The translations under genes and the position numbers were made by a program. The notes beneath the pieces are model-generated. The model saw nothing but the letters and a program-made list of their open reading frames with translations. It was not told the origin of the DNA and did not search any database. This document shows, piece by piece, positions 1-6,864 of a DNA stretch of 6,864 nucleotides (positions are counted from its first letter, which is position 1; every line of letters begins with the position of its first letter). The stretch spans positions 1 through 6,864 of the forward strand of contig CAZKWC010000103.1 in NCBI GenBank assembly GCA_964556425.1, written 5' to 3'. The stretch is from JALQUL01 sp964556425 (GTDB lineage Bacteria; Pseudomonadota; Gammaproteobacteria; Burkholderiales; Burkholderiaceae_C).

Positions 1-51
1 GTAAGGGATGGAAAGCCTTTGTAAAATCCCCCACAATTTAATATATACACT
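1..51 (+). other. 3' end of an upstream transcription unit, identity unresolved
   Basis: This fragment precedes a + strand terminator, so something upstream is transcribed rightward and ends here. Two readings are possible. As protein, the frame starting at base 3 reads KGWKAFVKSPTI and stops at TAA 39-41, and the frame starting at base 1 reads VRDGKPL and stops at 22-24. As RNA, the layout GT..GGGATG (1-10) followed by a run of C and CAC (27-34) resembles the 3' arm of bacterial 4.5S signal recognition particle RNA, which in E. coli has GTGCCGGGATG and ends in CCCCCACC. The 5' arm that would settle this lies outside the window. Neither reading can be chosen from 51 bases. Confidence 0.3.
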
Positions 52-85
52 AAAGCAATAATTCAATGAATTATTGCTTTTTTTT
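52..85 (+). terminator. intrinsic (Rho-independent) terminator
   Basis: Bases 52-64 pair with 68-80 to form a 13-bp perfect stem (arm AAAGCAATAATTC) closed by an AAT triloop, and eight consecutive T (78-85) overlap and follow the descending arm. The stem is AT-rich but long and uninterrupted. Only three A precede it, so it should work mainly on the + strand. It ends the upstream transcript and isolates recC from it, which implies that recC has its own promoter in 86-390. Confidence 0.85.
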
Positions 86-96
86 ATTCAATTAGC

Positions 97-127
97 GCAA
101 TCAATGTCATGCTATGGCATTGGTGGT
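97..127. other. imperfect hairpin upstream of the recC promoter candidate
   Basis: Bases 103-110 (AATGTCAT) pair with 114-121 (ATGGCATT) around a GCT loop, with one G-U wobble. The stem extends outward through 100-102 with 122-124 and, after an A-G mismatch, weakly to 97 with 127. No T run follows, so it is not a terminator. It ends where the candidate -35 box begins, so it could be a protein-binding dyad or a chance structure. Confidence 0.25.
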
Positions 128-155
128 TGCAATAATACACTCTTCAATATATAAA
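127..155 (+). promoter_or_regulatory. candidate sigma70 promoter for recC-recB
   Basis: A -35-like TTGCAA (127-132, 4 of 6 consensus bases) and a -10-like TATAAA (150-155, 5 of 6) are separated by an optimal 17 nt. Transcription would start near 161-163. It lies downstream of the terminator at 52-85 and upstream of recC with no other gene between, which fits an operon promoter. AT-rich DNA produces such pairs by chance, so this is a candidate only. Confidence 0.4.
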
Positions 156-167
156 TAATTTCAGCAT

Positions 168-205
168 AGATTAGATTGAATCTAGTGAATCTTTAGCTAT
201 AGATT
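168..205. repeat. AGATT/AATCT repeat cluster with 13-bp palindrome, possible operator
   Basis: AGATT occurs at 168-172, 173-177 and 201-205, and its complement AATCT at 179-183 and 188-192. The centre, 172-184, is a palindrome, TAGATT-G-AATCTA. The cluster begins just after the predicted start site of the 127-155 promoter. Such placement is typical of a repressor site, or of a hairpin in the mRNA leader. No regulator is recognised from the sequence. Confidence 0.3.
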
Positions 206-298
206 TTATTGATTAGTTAATTTTTCGAACCCCAATGAAGAGATAAGTTAATGCCAAATATGAGTAACCTTTTTCAAAAGAATTCTTCTCTACGTGTT

Positions 299-327
299 TT
301 GATTAGCGCAGACTAAGTAAGTCAAAT
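299..327 (+). promoter_or_regulatory. weak alternative promoter nearer recC
   Basis: TTGATT (299-304) and TCAAAT (322-327) are spaced by 17 nt, each matching 4 of 6 consensus bases. The transcript would begin near 334 and give a leader of about 55 nt before the ATG at 391. It is weaker than the 127-155 candidate and is listed only because it would shorten the leader and bypass the repeat cluster. Confidence 0.15.
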
Positions 328-390
328 TTTCAGCCAAGCTTTGTCGTATCTTTTTTATTTTTAATTATCCTTAGTCAATAGTTGCACAAC

Positions 391-3300
391 ATGAATCAAT
401 CAAGCCATCCCCAATTTGAACCTGGTTTTGTCGTCTTACATGGCAACCGAACAGAAGACTTACGAGATTTATTAACTGGTATTTATAAAGCCCAGCCATT
501 ACCTCCGTTATGGAGTGAAGTAATTTTGGTACAAAGCAATGGTATGAAGCATTGGTTGGAGTTAGCACTTGCAGACGATGATGCCTTGGGGATTTGTGCT
601 GCCACAAGACTTGAGTTGCCTTCTAAATATATGTGGCAAATTTACAGAAATGTATTGGGTGCAGACCAAGTGCCCAAACATATGCCGTTTGATAAGGATA
701 GTTTGATTTGGCGTCTGTACAGAATGTTACCTGAGTTGGTGTTGTCCAAATCAGTTTACCAGCCATTACAGCATTATTTAAAACAAGCGACCGATGGCAG
801 GAAACTTTACCAATTAGCGACACAAATTGCAGATGTGTTAGATGCCTACCAAAATTATCGTGCCGATTGGTTAACAGATTGGAGCAATAGTAATGACGTT
901 TTACGAGATGACAAGCAACAAAATGTCACTTTGTCCACCGATTTACTTTGGCAAGCTCAATTGTGGCGAGATATTTCTAATGATGTAGGTACAGAATGGG
1001 GTAATGCATCTCGTTCTAGTGTGCACCAAAAATTCATGGCAACCATGCCCTCCATAGCAAATGAGTTTCAAAAGTCCAAAAGACTACCCTTTGGAATTCC
1101 TCCTAGGATCACTGTTTTTGGTGTGTCCTCCATGCCTATGCAAATGGTAGAGGCCTTGGCAGAATTGGGCCGAGTTTGTCAGGTGTTTGTTTTAGTGCAA
1201 AACCCTTGTCAACATTATTGGGGTGATTTAATTGAAGATAAATTACGCAATCGAGAGCTAATGTGGACGCGTCATCTACGTAAAGCTAATCTTTCCTATT
1301 CTGAGGGCTCTGCCTTGGCAGGGCAAAATAGTAATCCCTTGTTAGCTTCTTGGGGCAAGCAGGGACGCGACTATTTGCACTTGTTAGACAAGTTCGATGA
1401 GGTAGAAAGTTATAAAAACCGTTATGCCAAAATTGAACTATTTGTAGACCCTGCTGATTCTGAAAAAAACTCGGCTTTGTCATTGTTGCAATCAGCCATT
1501 TTTAATTTAGAGCCTAAAGTGCAAAACAATGAGTTGCATAAAGATGATCAATCAATTGAGCTAGTTAGCACATATGGCGCCATGCGAGAAGTACAGGTGC
1601 TTCATGACAAAATTTTAAATTGGCTAGATACTAATAATGGCAGTATATTACCAGGGGATATCATGGTAATGGTGCCCGATATGGAGACGTTTGCTGCCAC
1701 CATTCATGCTGTTTTTGGTAAATTTAAACGTGGTGAAAAACGTTTTATTCCTTACTCAGTTTCGGATGCATCTTTAACTCAGTCACCGCTAGTTTTAGCT
1801 TTAGAACAAATCTTATCACTTGACAGCTCAAGAGTGACTTTACAAGACTGTTTTAGCATGTGGGAGGTGCCAGCTATAGTGAAGCGTTTTGGCTTAAATG
1901 ACAGCGCAGTTGAAAAACTAAAAAATTGGCTGAGTAAGGTGGGAGTTAAGTGGGGAGTTGATGCCAGTCACAGAAGCCAATGGGGTATTACAATTGACAA
2001 CCAAGATGCAGATCAAAACACATGGAAGTTTGGTCTTAACCGCCTCATCTTAGGTTATGCCATGGGTATTTCTGCAGAAAATGCCAAACAATTTGTTTTA
2101 CAAGATTCAGAACACAATACTCAAGCGCTTGAAGGCGCAAAAAGCCTTGAATCTTTTCAAGGTGTTTGGCAAAATAATTTAGCGTTTAGTGCTGTGTCTA
2201 GTTTAGATGCGCCTGTCATGGACGGCTTATTGGCATGGATAGAGGCGGTAAGTCAAACCATTCTAGAGCTTAAAAATAATAGAACTCCAGAACAATGGAA
2301 AGACTTTTTACAGACTGTTATTGCAAGATTTTTTACCTCCAGCTCGGATCAAGAGTCAGCATTAATTCAAAAGCTCAACGACACTGCTCAAGCTTGGTTA
2401 GACCGTTGTCAAGAAGCGAGTTTAAACACTGAGTTACCAGTAGAAGTAGTGCGCGAACATTATTTATCACAAATTCAAGAACCAAGTATTCATCAACGAT
2501 TTTTTGGTGGTGGAGTGCAGTTTGCCACTTTAATGCCTATGCGCTCTATTCCTTTTAAAGTAGTCGCTATGCTGGGCATGAATGACGGTCAGTACCCGCG
2601 CCAAAAAACCTATACTGATTTTGATTTAATGGCCAAAAATTGGCGTGTTGGCGACAGAAGTCGTCGTGAAGATGATAGATATTTATTTTTAGAAGCCATA
2701 TTATCCGCTAGGCAAAAACTCTATATTAGTTGGCAAGGTATAAGTGCACAAGACAACTCGGTTCAACCACCTTCTGTATTGGTGGCTCAATTAATTGAAT
2801 ATTTAAATTTAAATTTTCAAAATAAAATGATACCAGTGGTTCACCCCTTACAACCTTTTTCTAAATTGTATTTTACTGATAATACGGGCTTTTTTACCTA
2901 CGATAAAGATTGGCAATTACCTACTGTAAAAGCAGATGTACAGCTGAACACTGTTTTAAATGAAAACACAAGTGCAATTACTACATCACTCCCAACAGAG
3001 CTTGATATTGAGCAATTAGCACAATATTTAAAACAGCCTGTGGAAGCATTTTTTAGGCAAAGATTAGGTGTCTATTTTGAATCGTTAAAAGAGCAGAATG
3101 AAACCGATGAACCATTTAGCTTAAATAAGCTTGAAGAATATATTTTGGCCAACAAATTAAGTCAAGCTAACACCAACAATAATTTTGGTGCAGAAGTTAA
3201 AAAAATGGAGTTGTCTGGTGCTTTGCCTTTAGCTGGATTTAAAAAAATTATCAGTGATGATTTAGCTGAAAAAGCACAAACTCTTGAATCTAAAAAACAA

Positions 3301-4038
3301 GAAATTACCAAAGACTGGCCGCATAGAGTTGCCGCACAAAGTTATAACTTGGAATTAAATGTAGCACTCTTGAAAGAGGGGTATCTGCTTAGTGAACATA
3401 CACACACAATGCGATTAACAGGTGTTTTGCAAGACTGGTATAGCAACCACCAACAAGACCGCTATATGGCTTTGCAAACAAGACCTGGTGCAGTCACCCA
3501 TGAAAATCAAATGCGGCTGGAAGTAATGGCAAATACGTGGGTTAAACATTTGTTTGCTTGTGCCTTAGGCTTACCTATAACTAGTTATCAAGTGGGCTTA
3601 GATGAGGTGGTCGTATTAGCTGCTATTGATAAACATGAAGCTCAAAAAATTCTAAGTCAGTTAGTGACTGCCTATTTAGATATGTGGCGAGAGTTGCCAA
3701 AAATTGCTTGCAAAACGGCTGGAAAAATTTTAATTGAATGGTTTCAAAAGCCAGAAAAAGACTACATGACATTGATGCAATTGGGTTTGCTAGTACATCA
3801 AAATGATGAGGGTGCAAAAGTATTGGCAGAAGATTTACATCAAAAAGCAAGTAAAAAATTTGATGATGAGAGTAGCACAGACTATGGTAATTCTGAGTTA
3901 AGAGGATCTCATTATTTGTCCAGAGTATTTACCATATACGAAGATATAAAAAATCATATTTTTGCTTTAACTGACATTATTTACACACCCTTGTTTTCTC
4001 ATGCCCAAATTCATGGCGTTATGGATAACCAAGAGTAA
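391..4038 (+). CDS. recC: exodeoxyribonuclease V subunit gamma (RecC)
   Basis: RecC is the non-catalytic scaffold of cytoplasmic RecBCD: it splits the duplex, channels strands to RecB and RecD, and reads Chi on the 3' strand. I chose the ATG at 391, giving 1215 residues (E. coli 1122). A TTG at 382 would add three residues, and a TAG at 379-381 blocks further extension. Neither start has a clear Shine-Dalgarno. Family landmarks run in order: FVVLHGNR (13-20), ILVQSNGM (45-52), TVFGVSSMP then NPCQHYWGD, NPLLASWGKQGRDY, REVQVLHD, TLMPMRSIPFKVV (713-725), LGMNDGQYPRQ (728-738), GDRSRREDDRYLFLEA (754-769) and QDNS. The inactive nuclease-like C-terminal domain begins near 871. Positions matching E. 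coli T40, Q44 and L134, implicated in Chi reading, are N50, H54 and V149. The stop is doubled (TAATAA). No frameshift or signal peptide is seen. recB follows after 61 nt, probably co-transcribed. Identity is essentially certain. Confidence 0.98.
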   Translation: MNQSSHPQFEPGFVVLHGNRTEDLRDLLTGIYKAQPLPPLWSEVILVQSNGMKHWLELALADDDALGICAATRLELPSKYMWQIYRNVLGADQVPKHMPFDKDSLIWRLYRMLPELVLSKSVYQPLQHYLKQATDGRKLYQLATQIADVLDAYQNYRADWLTDWSNSNDVLRDDKQQNVTLSTDLLWQAQLWRDISNDVGTEWGNASRSSVHQKFMATMPSIANEFQKSKRLPFGIPPRITVFGVSSMPMQMVEALAELGRVCQVFVLVQNPCQHYWGDLIEDKLRNRELMWTRHLRKANLSYSEGSALAGQNSNPLLASWGKQGRDYLHLLDKFDEVESYKNRYAKIELFVDPADSEKNSALSLLQSAIFNLEPKVQNNELHKDDQSIELVSTYGAMREVQVLHDKILNWLDTNNGSILPGDIMVMVPDMETFAATIHAVFGKFKRGEKRFIPYSVSDASLTQSPLVLALEQILSLDSSRVTLQDCFSMWEVPAIVKRFGLNDSAVEKLKNWLSKVGVKWGVDASHRSQWGITIDNQDADQNTWKFGLNRLILGYAMGISAENAKQFVLQDSEHNTQALEGAKSLESFQGVWQNNLAFSAVSSLDAPVMDGLLAWIEAVSQTILELKNNRTPEQWKDFLQTVIARFFTSSSDQESALIQKLNDTAQAWLDRCQEASLNTELPVEVVREHYLSQIQEPSIHQRFFGGGVQFATLMPMRSIPFKVVAMLGMNDGQYPRQKTYTDFDLMAKNWRVGDRSRREDDRYLFLEAILSARQKLYISWQGISAQDNSVQPPSVLVAQLIEYLNLNFQNKMIPVVHPLQPFSKLYFTDNTGFFTYDKDWQLPTVKADVQLNTVLNENTSAITTSLPTELDIEQLAQYLKQPVEAFFRQRLGVYFESLKEQNETDEPFSLNKLEEYILANKLSQANTNNNFGAEVKKMELSGALPLAGFKKIISDDLAEKAQTLESKKQEITKDWPHRVAAQSYNLELNVALLKEGYLLSEHTHTMRLTGVLQDWYSNHQQDRYMALQTRPGAVTHENQMRLEVMANTWVKHLFACALGLPITSYQVGLDEVVVLAAIDKHEAQKILSQLVTAYLDMWRELPKIACKTAGKILIEWFQKPEKDYMTLMQLGLLVHQNDEGAKVLAEDLHQKASKKFDDESSTDYGNSELRGSHYLSRVFTIYEDIKNHIFALTDIIYTPLFSHAQIHGVMDNQE

Positions 4039-4099
4039 TAAGTATAGGGTTTATAGTTTTTTGTAAGTTATTCATCATTCAACCAATAAAAAATCAAAT
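4039..4099 (+). other. recC-recB spacer
   Basis: These 61 AT-rich bases contain neither a terminator hairpin nor a good promoter, so recB is probably read through from recC. In E. coli ptr lies between recC and recB; here it is absent. Upstream of recB the DNA is A-rich (AATAAAAAATCAAAT) with no Shine-Dalgarno motif, so translation may rely on an unstructured A-rich leader. Confidence 0.6.
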
Positions 4100-5413
4100 A
4101 TGGAAAATACAAATACAAATACAAACATCAGTATGGATGTTCTAACTTTGCCTTTTACTGGCTTAAATGTAATAGAGGCTTCTGCTGGCACAGGAAAAAC
4201 TTTTACCTTGGCTGCCTTATATGTACGAATTGTATTGGGTCATATACCATTCAATCGTACTCTGCAAAATGGCTTATTACCGGTACAAATTTTGGTAATG
4301 ACTTTTACAGATGCAGCAACTGCAGAGTTGCGTTCACGAATTCGTGAACGCTTGGCGGGTGCCGCACGTTTTTTTAGGCAGCTACATTCCAACAATGACG
4401 CTACATCAGAGCAAAAATCGGATGCATTTTTAGATCAACTGAGTCAATCGATTAATGAAGACCAATATGAATTAGCCGCAGACCGTTTAGAAATTGCTGC
4501 TCAATGGATGGATGATGCTGCTATTTACACCATTCACTCTTGGTCGAGTCGAATGTTAAAAGAGCATGCTTTTGATAGCGGTGCTTTATTTCAGCAAAGC
4601 CATGCCCAAGATTCTGAACAAATGATGTTAAGGGCAACTCAAGATTATTGGAGGCGGTTTTTATATCCTCTTGATTCTGAGCAAGCTAGGCAAATAATTA
4701 CGATTATTTCTGAACCCGAAGATTTATTAAAAAAAGTTAAATCGTATTGGTCTGCGGTGGATAAAAACCCCACTAGACAATTTGAACAGGGTGAATCACC
4801 CGAAAAAATCTCTAGACAACTCAATGAGTGGAAAAGAAAATTACAATCTTGCGTGTCTAACATTAAAGAAAATTTAACAGCTGATTTACAAGCATTTTTA
4901 TTAGCTAATGCACAACACAATTGGCTACAGGGATTTTCTTCGAGGCAAATGACGAGTCGATTAAGAGAAGTGAATACTTGGTTAGCTGGCGAAAATCCTC
5001 AAATAACTAGCATAATGCTGGGATATTTTGCTAACTTGCAAAATGTAGCTCAACTTTCTTGCTACCAAGACTTATGGCTTGTATTTCAAGAAGGCGCCGA
5101 TTTATTAAAACAAAAACCTAATGTAAAAGAGGCACTGCTTGAGCATGCTGCTTTGCATATTCACTATGCTTATGAACAAGAAAAAAAACGTCATGCTCAG
5201 TTTGATTTTAATGACTTATTAAAAGAGCTTTATAAAGCTTTGCAGAATCCTGATGCAAGATTGGCTAAAGCAATAGCCAAACAATATCCAATTGCTTTAG
5301 TGGATGAATTTCAAGACACAGACCCTTGGCAATATGGCTCTTTGCAAAAAATTTATGCTTCACACTTGACGATAGAAGGTAACCCTCAAGAGCCTGTACT
5401 ACTGCTAGAAGCA
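4100..5413 (+). CDS. recB: exodeoxyribonuclease V subunit beta (RecB), N-terminal part before the gap
   Basis: This is the first 438 codons of RecB, the 3'-5' SF1A helicase and nuclease subunit of RecBCD. The Walker A motif ASAGTGKT (27-34, catalytic Lys33) is followed by motif Ia MTFTDAATAEL (67-77), the RecB-type IYTIHSWSSRML (from 142), FDFNDLL, and Walker B/motif II VDEFQDTDP (401-409). I use the ATG at 4100. An in-frame ATG at 4133 (Met12) is also possible and would leave 12 residues before the IEASAG core; neither has a Shine-Dalgarno. The first start adds an Asn-Thr repeat encoded by three AAATAC hexamers. The frame is open up to the N run. The continuation is the segment from 5514, and the two are one gene. 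A stop at 5531-5533, reached by reading straight through the Ns, is in the wrong frame and is not the real end. Confidence 0.96.
4105..4126 (+). repeat. AAATAC hexamer repeat at the 5' end of recB
   Basis: Three tandem AAATAC units (4105-4122) and a partial AAAC encode an Asn-Thr repeat at residues 3-9. A unit of 6 bp keeps the frame, so copy changes would alter the length by two residues without switching the gene off. If translation starts at 4133 the repeat is leader DNA. Confidence 0.8.
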
Positions 5414-5513
5414 NNNNNNNNNNNNNNNNNNNNNNNNNNNNNNNNNNNNNNNNNNNNNNNNNNNNNNNNNNNNNNNNNNNNNNNNNNNNNNNNNNNNNNN
5501 NNNNNNNNNNNNN
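5414..5513. other. assembly gap (100 N)
   Basis: Exactly 100 undetermined bases lie inside recB between helicase motifs II and III. The round number is the usual placeholder for a gap of unknown length. The coding frames on its two sides differ (100 is not a multiple of 3), so the true length is not 100 if the gene is intact. Confidence 0.99.
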
Positions 5514-6864
5514 GGTCTAATTATGATTGGTGACCCTAAACAAGCCATTTATAGCTTTAGGGGGGCAGATATCAACACTTATTTATTAGCTAGAAGTCAT
5601 GCCAGTAAAGTGTATACCTTGGGCTTTAATTATCGCTCGAACGAGTCTTTGGTAAAAGCAGTTAATACTATTTTTAGCCAAGCTGCTAAGCCGCCTTTTG
5701 GTGAAATTGCCTTTAATGAAGTGCAGGCCCATCATCAAAACCCAAATAACTTAGCTTTAACTTGGAATCAAAAACCAAAAAGTGCTTTAACTATTTGGCA
5801 TTTACAACATAACAATGGTGTTCCCAATAAAAATAAATTATCAAAGCAACTTGCAGATATTTCGGCCAGTCATATTACCCAGTTGTTAAATAATCAAAAG
5901 GTAAAAGCCGGCGACATAGCTATTTTGGTAAGAGATAAATTTCAAGCTTTAGTTATTCGTAACGCATTGGCAAAAAGAGCTATTCGTAGTGTTTATTTAA
6001 GTGAAAAAGACAGTGTGTTTGACAGTTCAGAGGCACAAGATTTATGGCGCATTCTAAGAGCGGTGGCTAATCCTCAAAATTTATCTTGGGTAAAAGCGGC
6101 CTTGGCGACTCAATTATGGGGCTTAAGTTGGCAACAACTAGAGTTTTATATTCACAATGAAAAAGCTTGGGATGATATTTTAGAGCGCTTTATAGAGTGG
6201 CAAGCGCGTTGGAAAAAACAAGGTGTATTAGCTATGATTCATGCTTGGCTACATGAGCAAAATATTAGTCAAAGATTAAGAACTCAAGCTAATGCGGTAG
6301 AAGAGGGTAATGAAAGAGTAATTAGCAATGTTTTGCATTTGGCGGAACTTTTGCAAAATACTAGCCTGCATTTGCAAAGTGAATCGGCTTTGGTGCGTTA
6401 TTTAGAAAACCAAATTCAAGACCCAAAAGCTAGTGGTGATAGCGCGTTGTTAAGACTAGAGAGTGATGAAAATTTAGTCAAGGTTATTACCATTCATAAG
6501 TCTAAAGGACTGGAGTATCCTTATGTATATTTACCTTTTGTTTCTCTCTATCGAAAACCTAACTCCAAAGCAACTGACGAAGAAATTAAGGCTGAACTTT
6601 ATGAAAATATTCGTTTGTTATATGTGTCTTTAACTAGAGCAAAAACTGCTCTTATGATGATAATTACAGAGGTGGGACAAGAGTTCAACGTCAATGGAAA
6701 TGACAGTCCATTTAAAATGAATGCCTTGTCTTATTTACTGGGTAGACAGGGCAATCGTGATTTAGCTGAAAACTTACAAAGGTGGAGTAACTCTGAATAT
6801 ATTTCAATTGAAGCACCCCCTGTAATTACTAATATTGTTTATAAAGAACAAATTAATAATGAGC
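5514..6864 (+). CDS. recB: exodeoxyribonuclease V subunit beta (RecB), continuation after the gap, 3' truncated by window edge
   Basis: The frame is open for 450 codons from the first base after the gap to the window end and continues the RecB helicase. Motif III GDPKQAIYSFRGADI starts at 5529 and motif IV FNYRS at 5625. The 2B-side segment has DIAILVRDK and SVYLSEKDSVF. Motif V VITIHKSKGLEYP starts at 6483 and motif VI RLLYVSLTRA at 6612. All match E. coli RecB in order. The stretch between motifs V and VI (6540-6611, 24 codons) is about 19 residues shorter than in E. coli. After motif VI, conservation fades into the linker leading to the nuclease domain. By comparison with the 1180-residue E. 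coli protein, about 300 residues are missing on the right, including the nuclease active site, so nuclease competence cannot be judged. recD is the expected next gene but is not seen. Confidence 0.96.

Larger units (their letters stand above)
86..390. other. intergenic leader of recC, no convincing gene
   Basis: This 305-base stretch is AT-rich and has no long open frame on either strand. It contains a hairpin (97-127), the best promoter candidate (127-155), a cluster of five AGATT/AATCT pentamers (168-205), a second weaker promoter-like pair (299-327), and a T-rich segment (351-362) without a GC stem, so not a terminator. A 21-codon frame with a plausible ribosome binding site (AAGAGAT at 238-244) spans 251-316; it begins MPNMSNLFQK and ends RVLISAD. 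I regard it as doubtful and do not annotate it as a gene. If transcription begins after the first promoter, recC has a leader of about 230 nt. Confidence 0.6.

Noticed and set aside
91..310. Direct repeat ATTAGCGCA at 91-99 and 302-310
   Set aside because: Only 9 bp, 211 bp apart, imprecise flanks; not improbable by chance in 300 bases and no mobile element between the copies.
327..366. AAGCTT palindrome followed by T-rich tract upstream of recC as a possible terminator or attenuator
   Set aside because: The palindrome is 6 bp with no loop and cannot form a stable stem; T richness alone is not enough.
371..607. Reverse-strand open frame of 78 codons across the recC start
   Set aside because: It is antisense to conserved RecC sequence, has no family resemblance and no ribosome site; it is a shadow of recC.
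623..823. Reverse-strand open frame inside recC
   Set aside because: Short, antisense to conserved RecC residues, no recognisable motifs.
1286..1483. Reverse-strand open frame inside recC
   Set aside because: It lies opposite the conserved NPLLASWGKQGRDY segment of RecC; chance frame.
3623..3850. Reverse-strand open frame inside the recC 3' region
   Set aside because: Leucine/phenylalanine-rich from the complement of A-rich codons; no start signal, no homology seen.
4061..4090. Promoter-like TTGTAA / AATAAA pair before recB
   Set aside because: The spacer is 18 nt and the start site would fall at about the ATG; more likely AT-rich coincidence within an operon.
4645..4920. Reverse-strand open frame of 91 codons inside recB
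   Set aside because: Antisense to RecB with no independent coding signal.
1..6864. CRISPR array, tRNA, insertion sequence, toxin-antitoxin or phage defence cassette
   Set aside because: No spaced repeats, cloverleaf, terminal inverted repeats or transposase sequence seen; apart from the left-edge fragment and leader, the window is filled by recC and recB.

Overview
The window carries the start of a RecBCD (exodeoxyribonuclease V) operon on the + strand: a complete recC, then recB, which is cut by a 100-N assembly gap and runs off the right edge. The source looks like an AT-rich proteobacterium (roughly 38% G+C by eye). RecC and RecB are full-length homologues of the gamma/betaproteobacterial proteins, and recC is followed directly by recB with no ptr (protease III) gene between them, unlike E. 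coli. The N run suggests a draft or metagenome-assembled scaffold. I cannot name a genus.

Layout: positions 1-51 are the tail of an upstream transcript, either a C-terminus or a structural RNA. A strong intrinsic terminator follows at 52-85. Positions 86-390 hold no convincing gene, but contain a good sigma70-type promoter candidate (127-155), a cluster of AGATT/AATCT repeats just downstream of it, a hairpin abutting its -35 box, and a doubtful 21-codon reading frame. recC runs from 391 to 4038 (1215 codons). A 61-nt spacer with no terminator leads to recB from 4100. Its first 438 codons are visible up to 5413; the gap covers 5414-5513; another 450 codons follow from 5514 to the window end. 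The roughly 300 C-terminal residues of RecB, including the nuclease domain, and presumably recD lie beyond the edge.

The genes work together as follows. RecB is a 3'-5' SF1 helicase and, through its unseen C-terminal domain, the nuclease. RecC is the scaffold that splits the duplex and scans the 3' strand for Chi. With RecD they process double-strand breaks and load RecA, and they also degrade foreign linear DNA.

I see no previously undescribed system here. The points most worth checking are substitutions at RecC positions that read Chi in E. coli, an enlarged RecB motif II-III loop that coincides with the assembly gap, and the regulatory-looking repeats in the recC leader.
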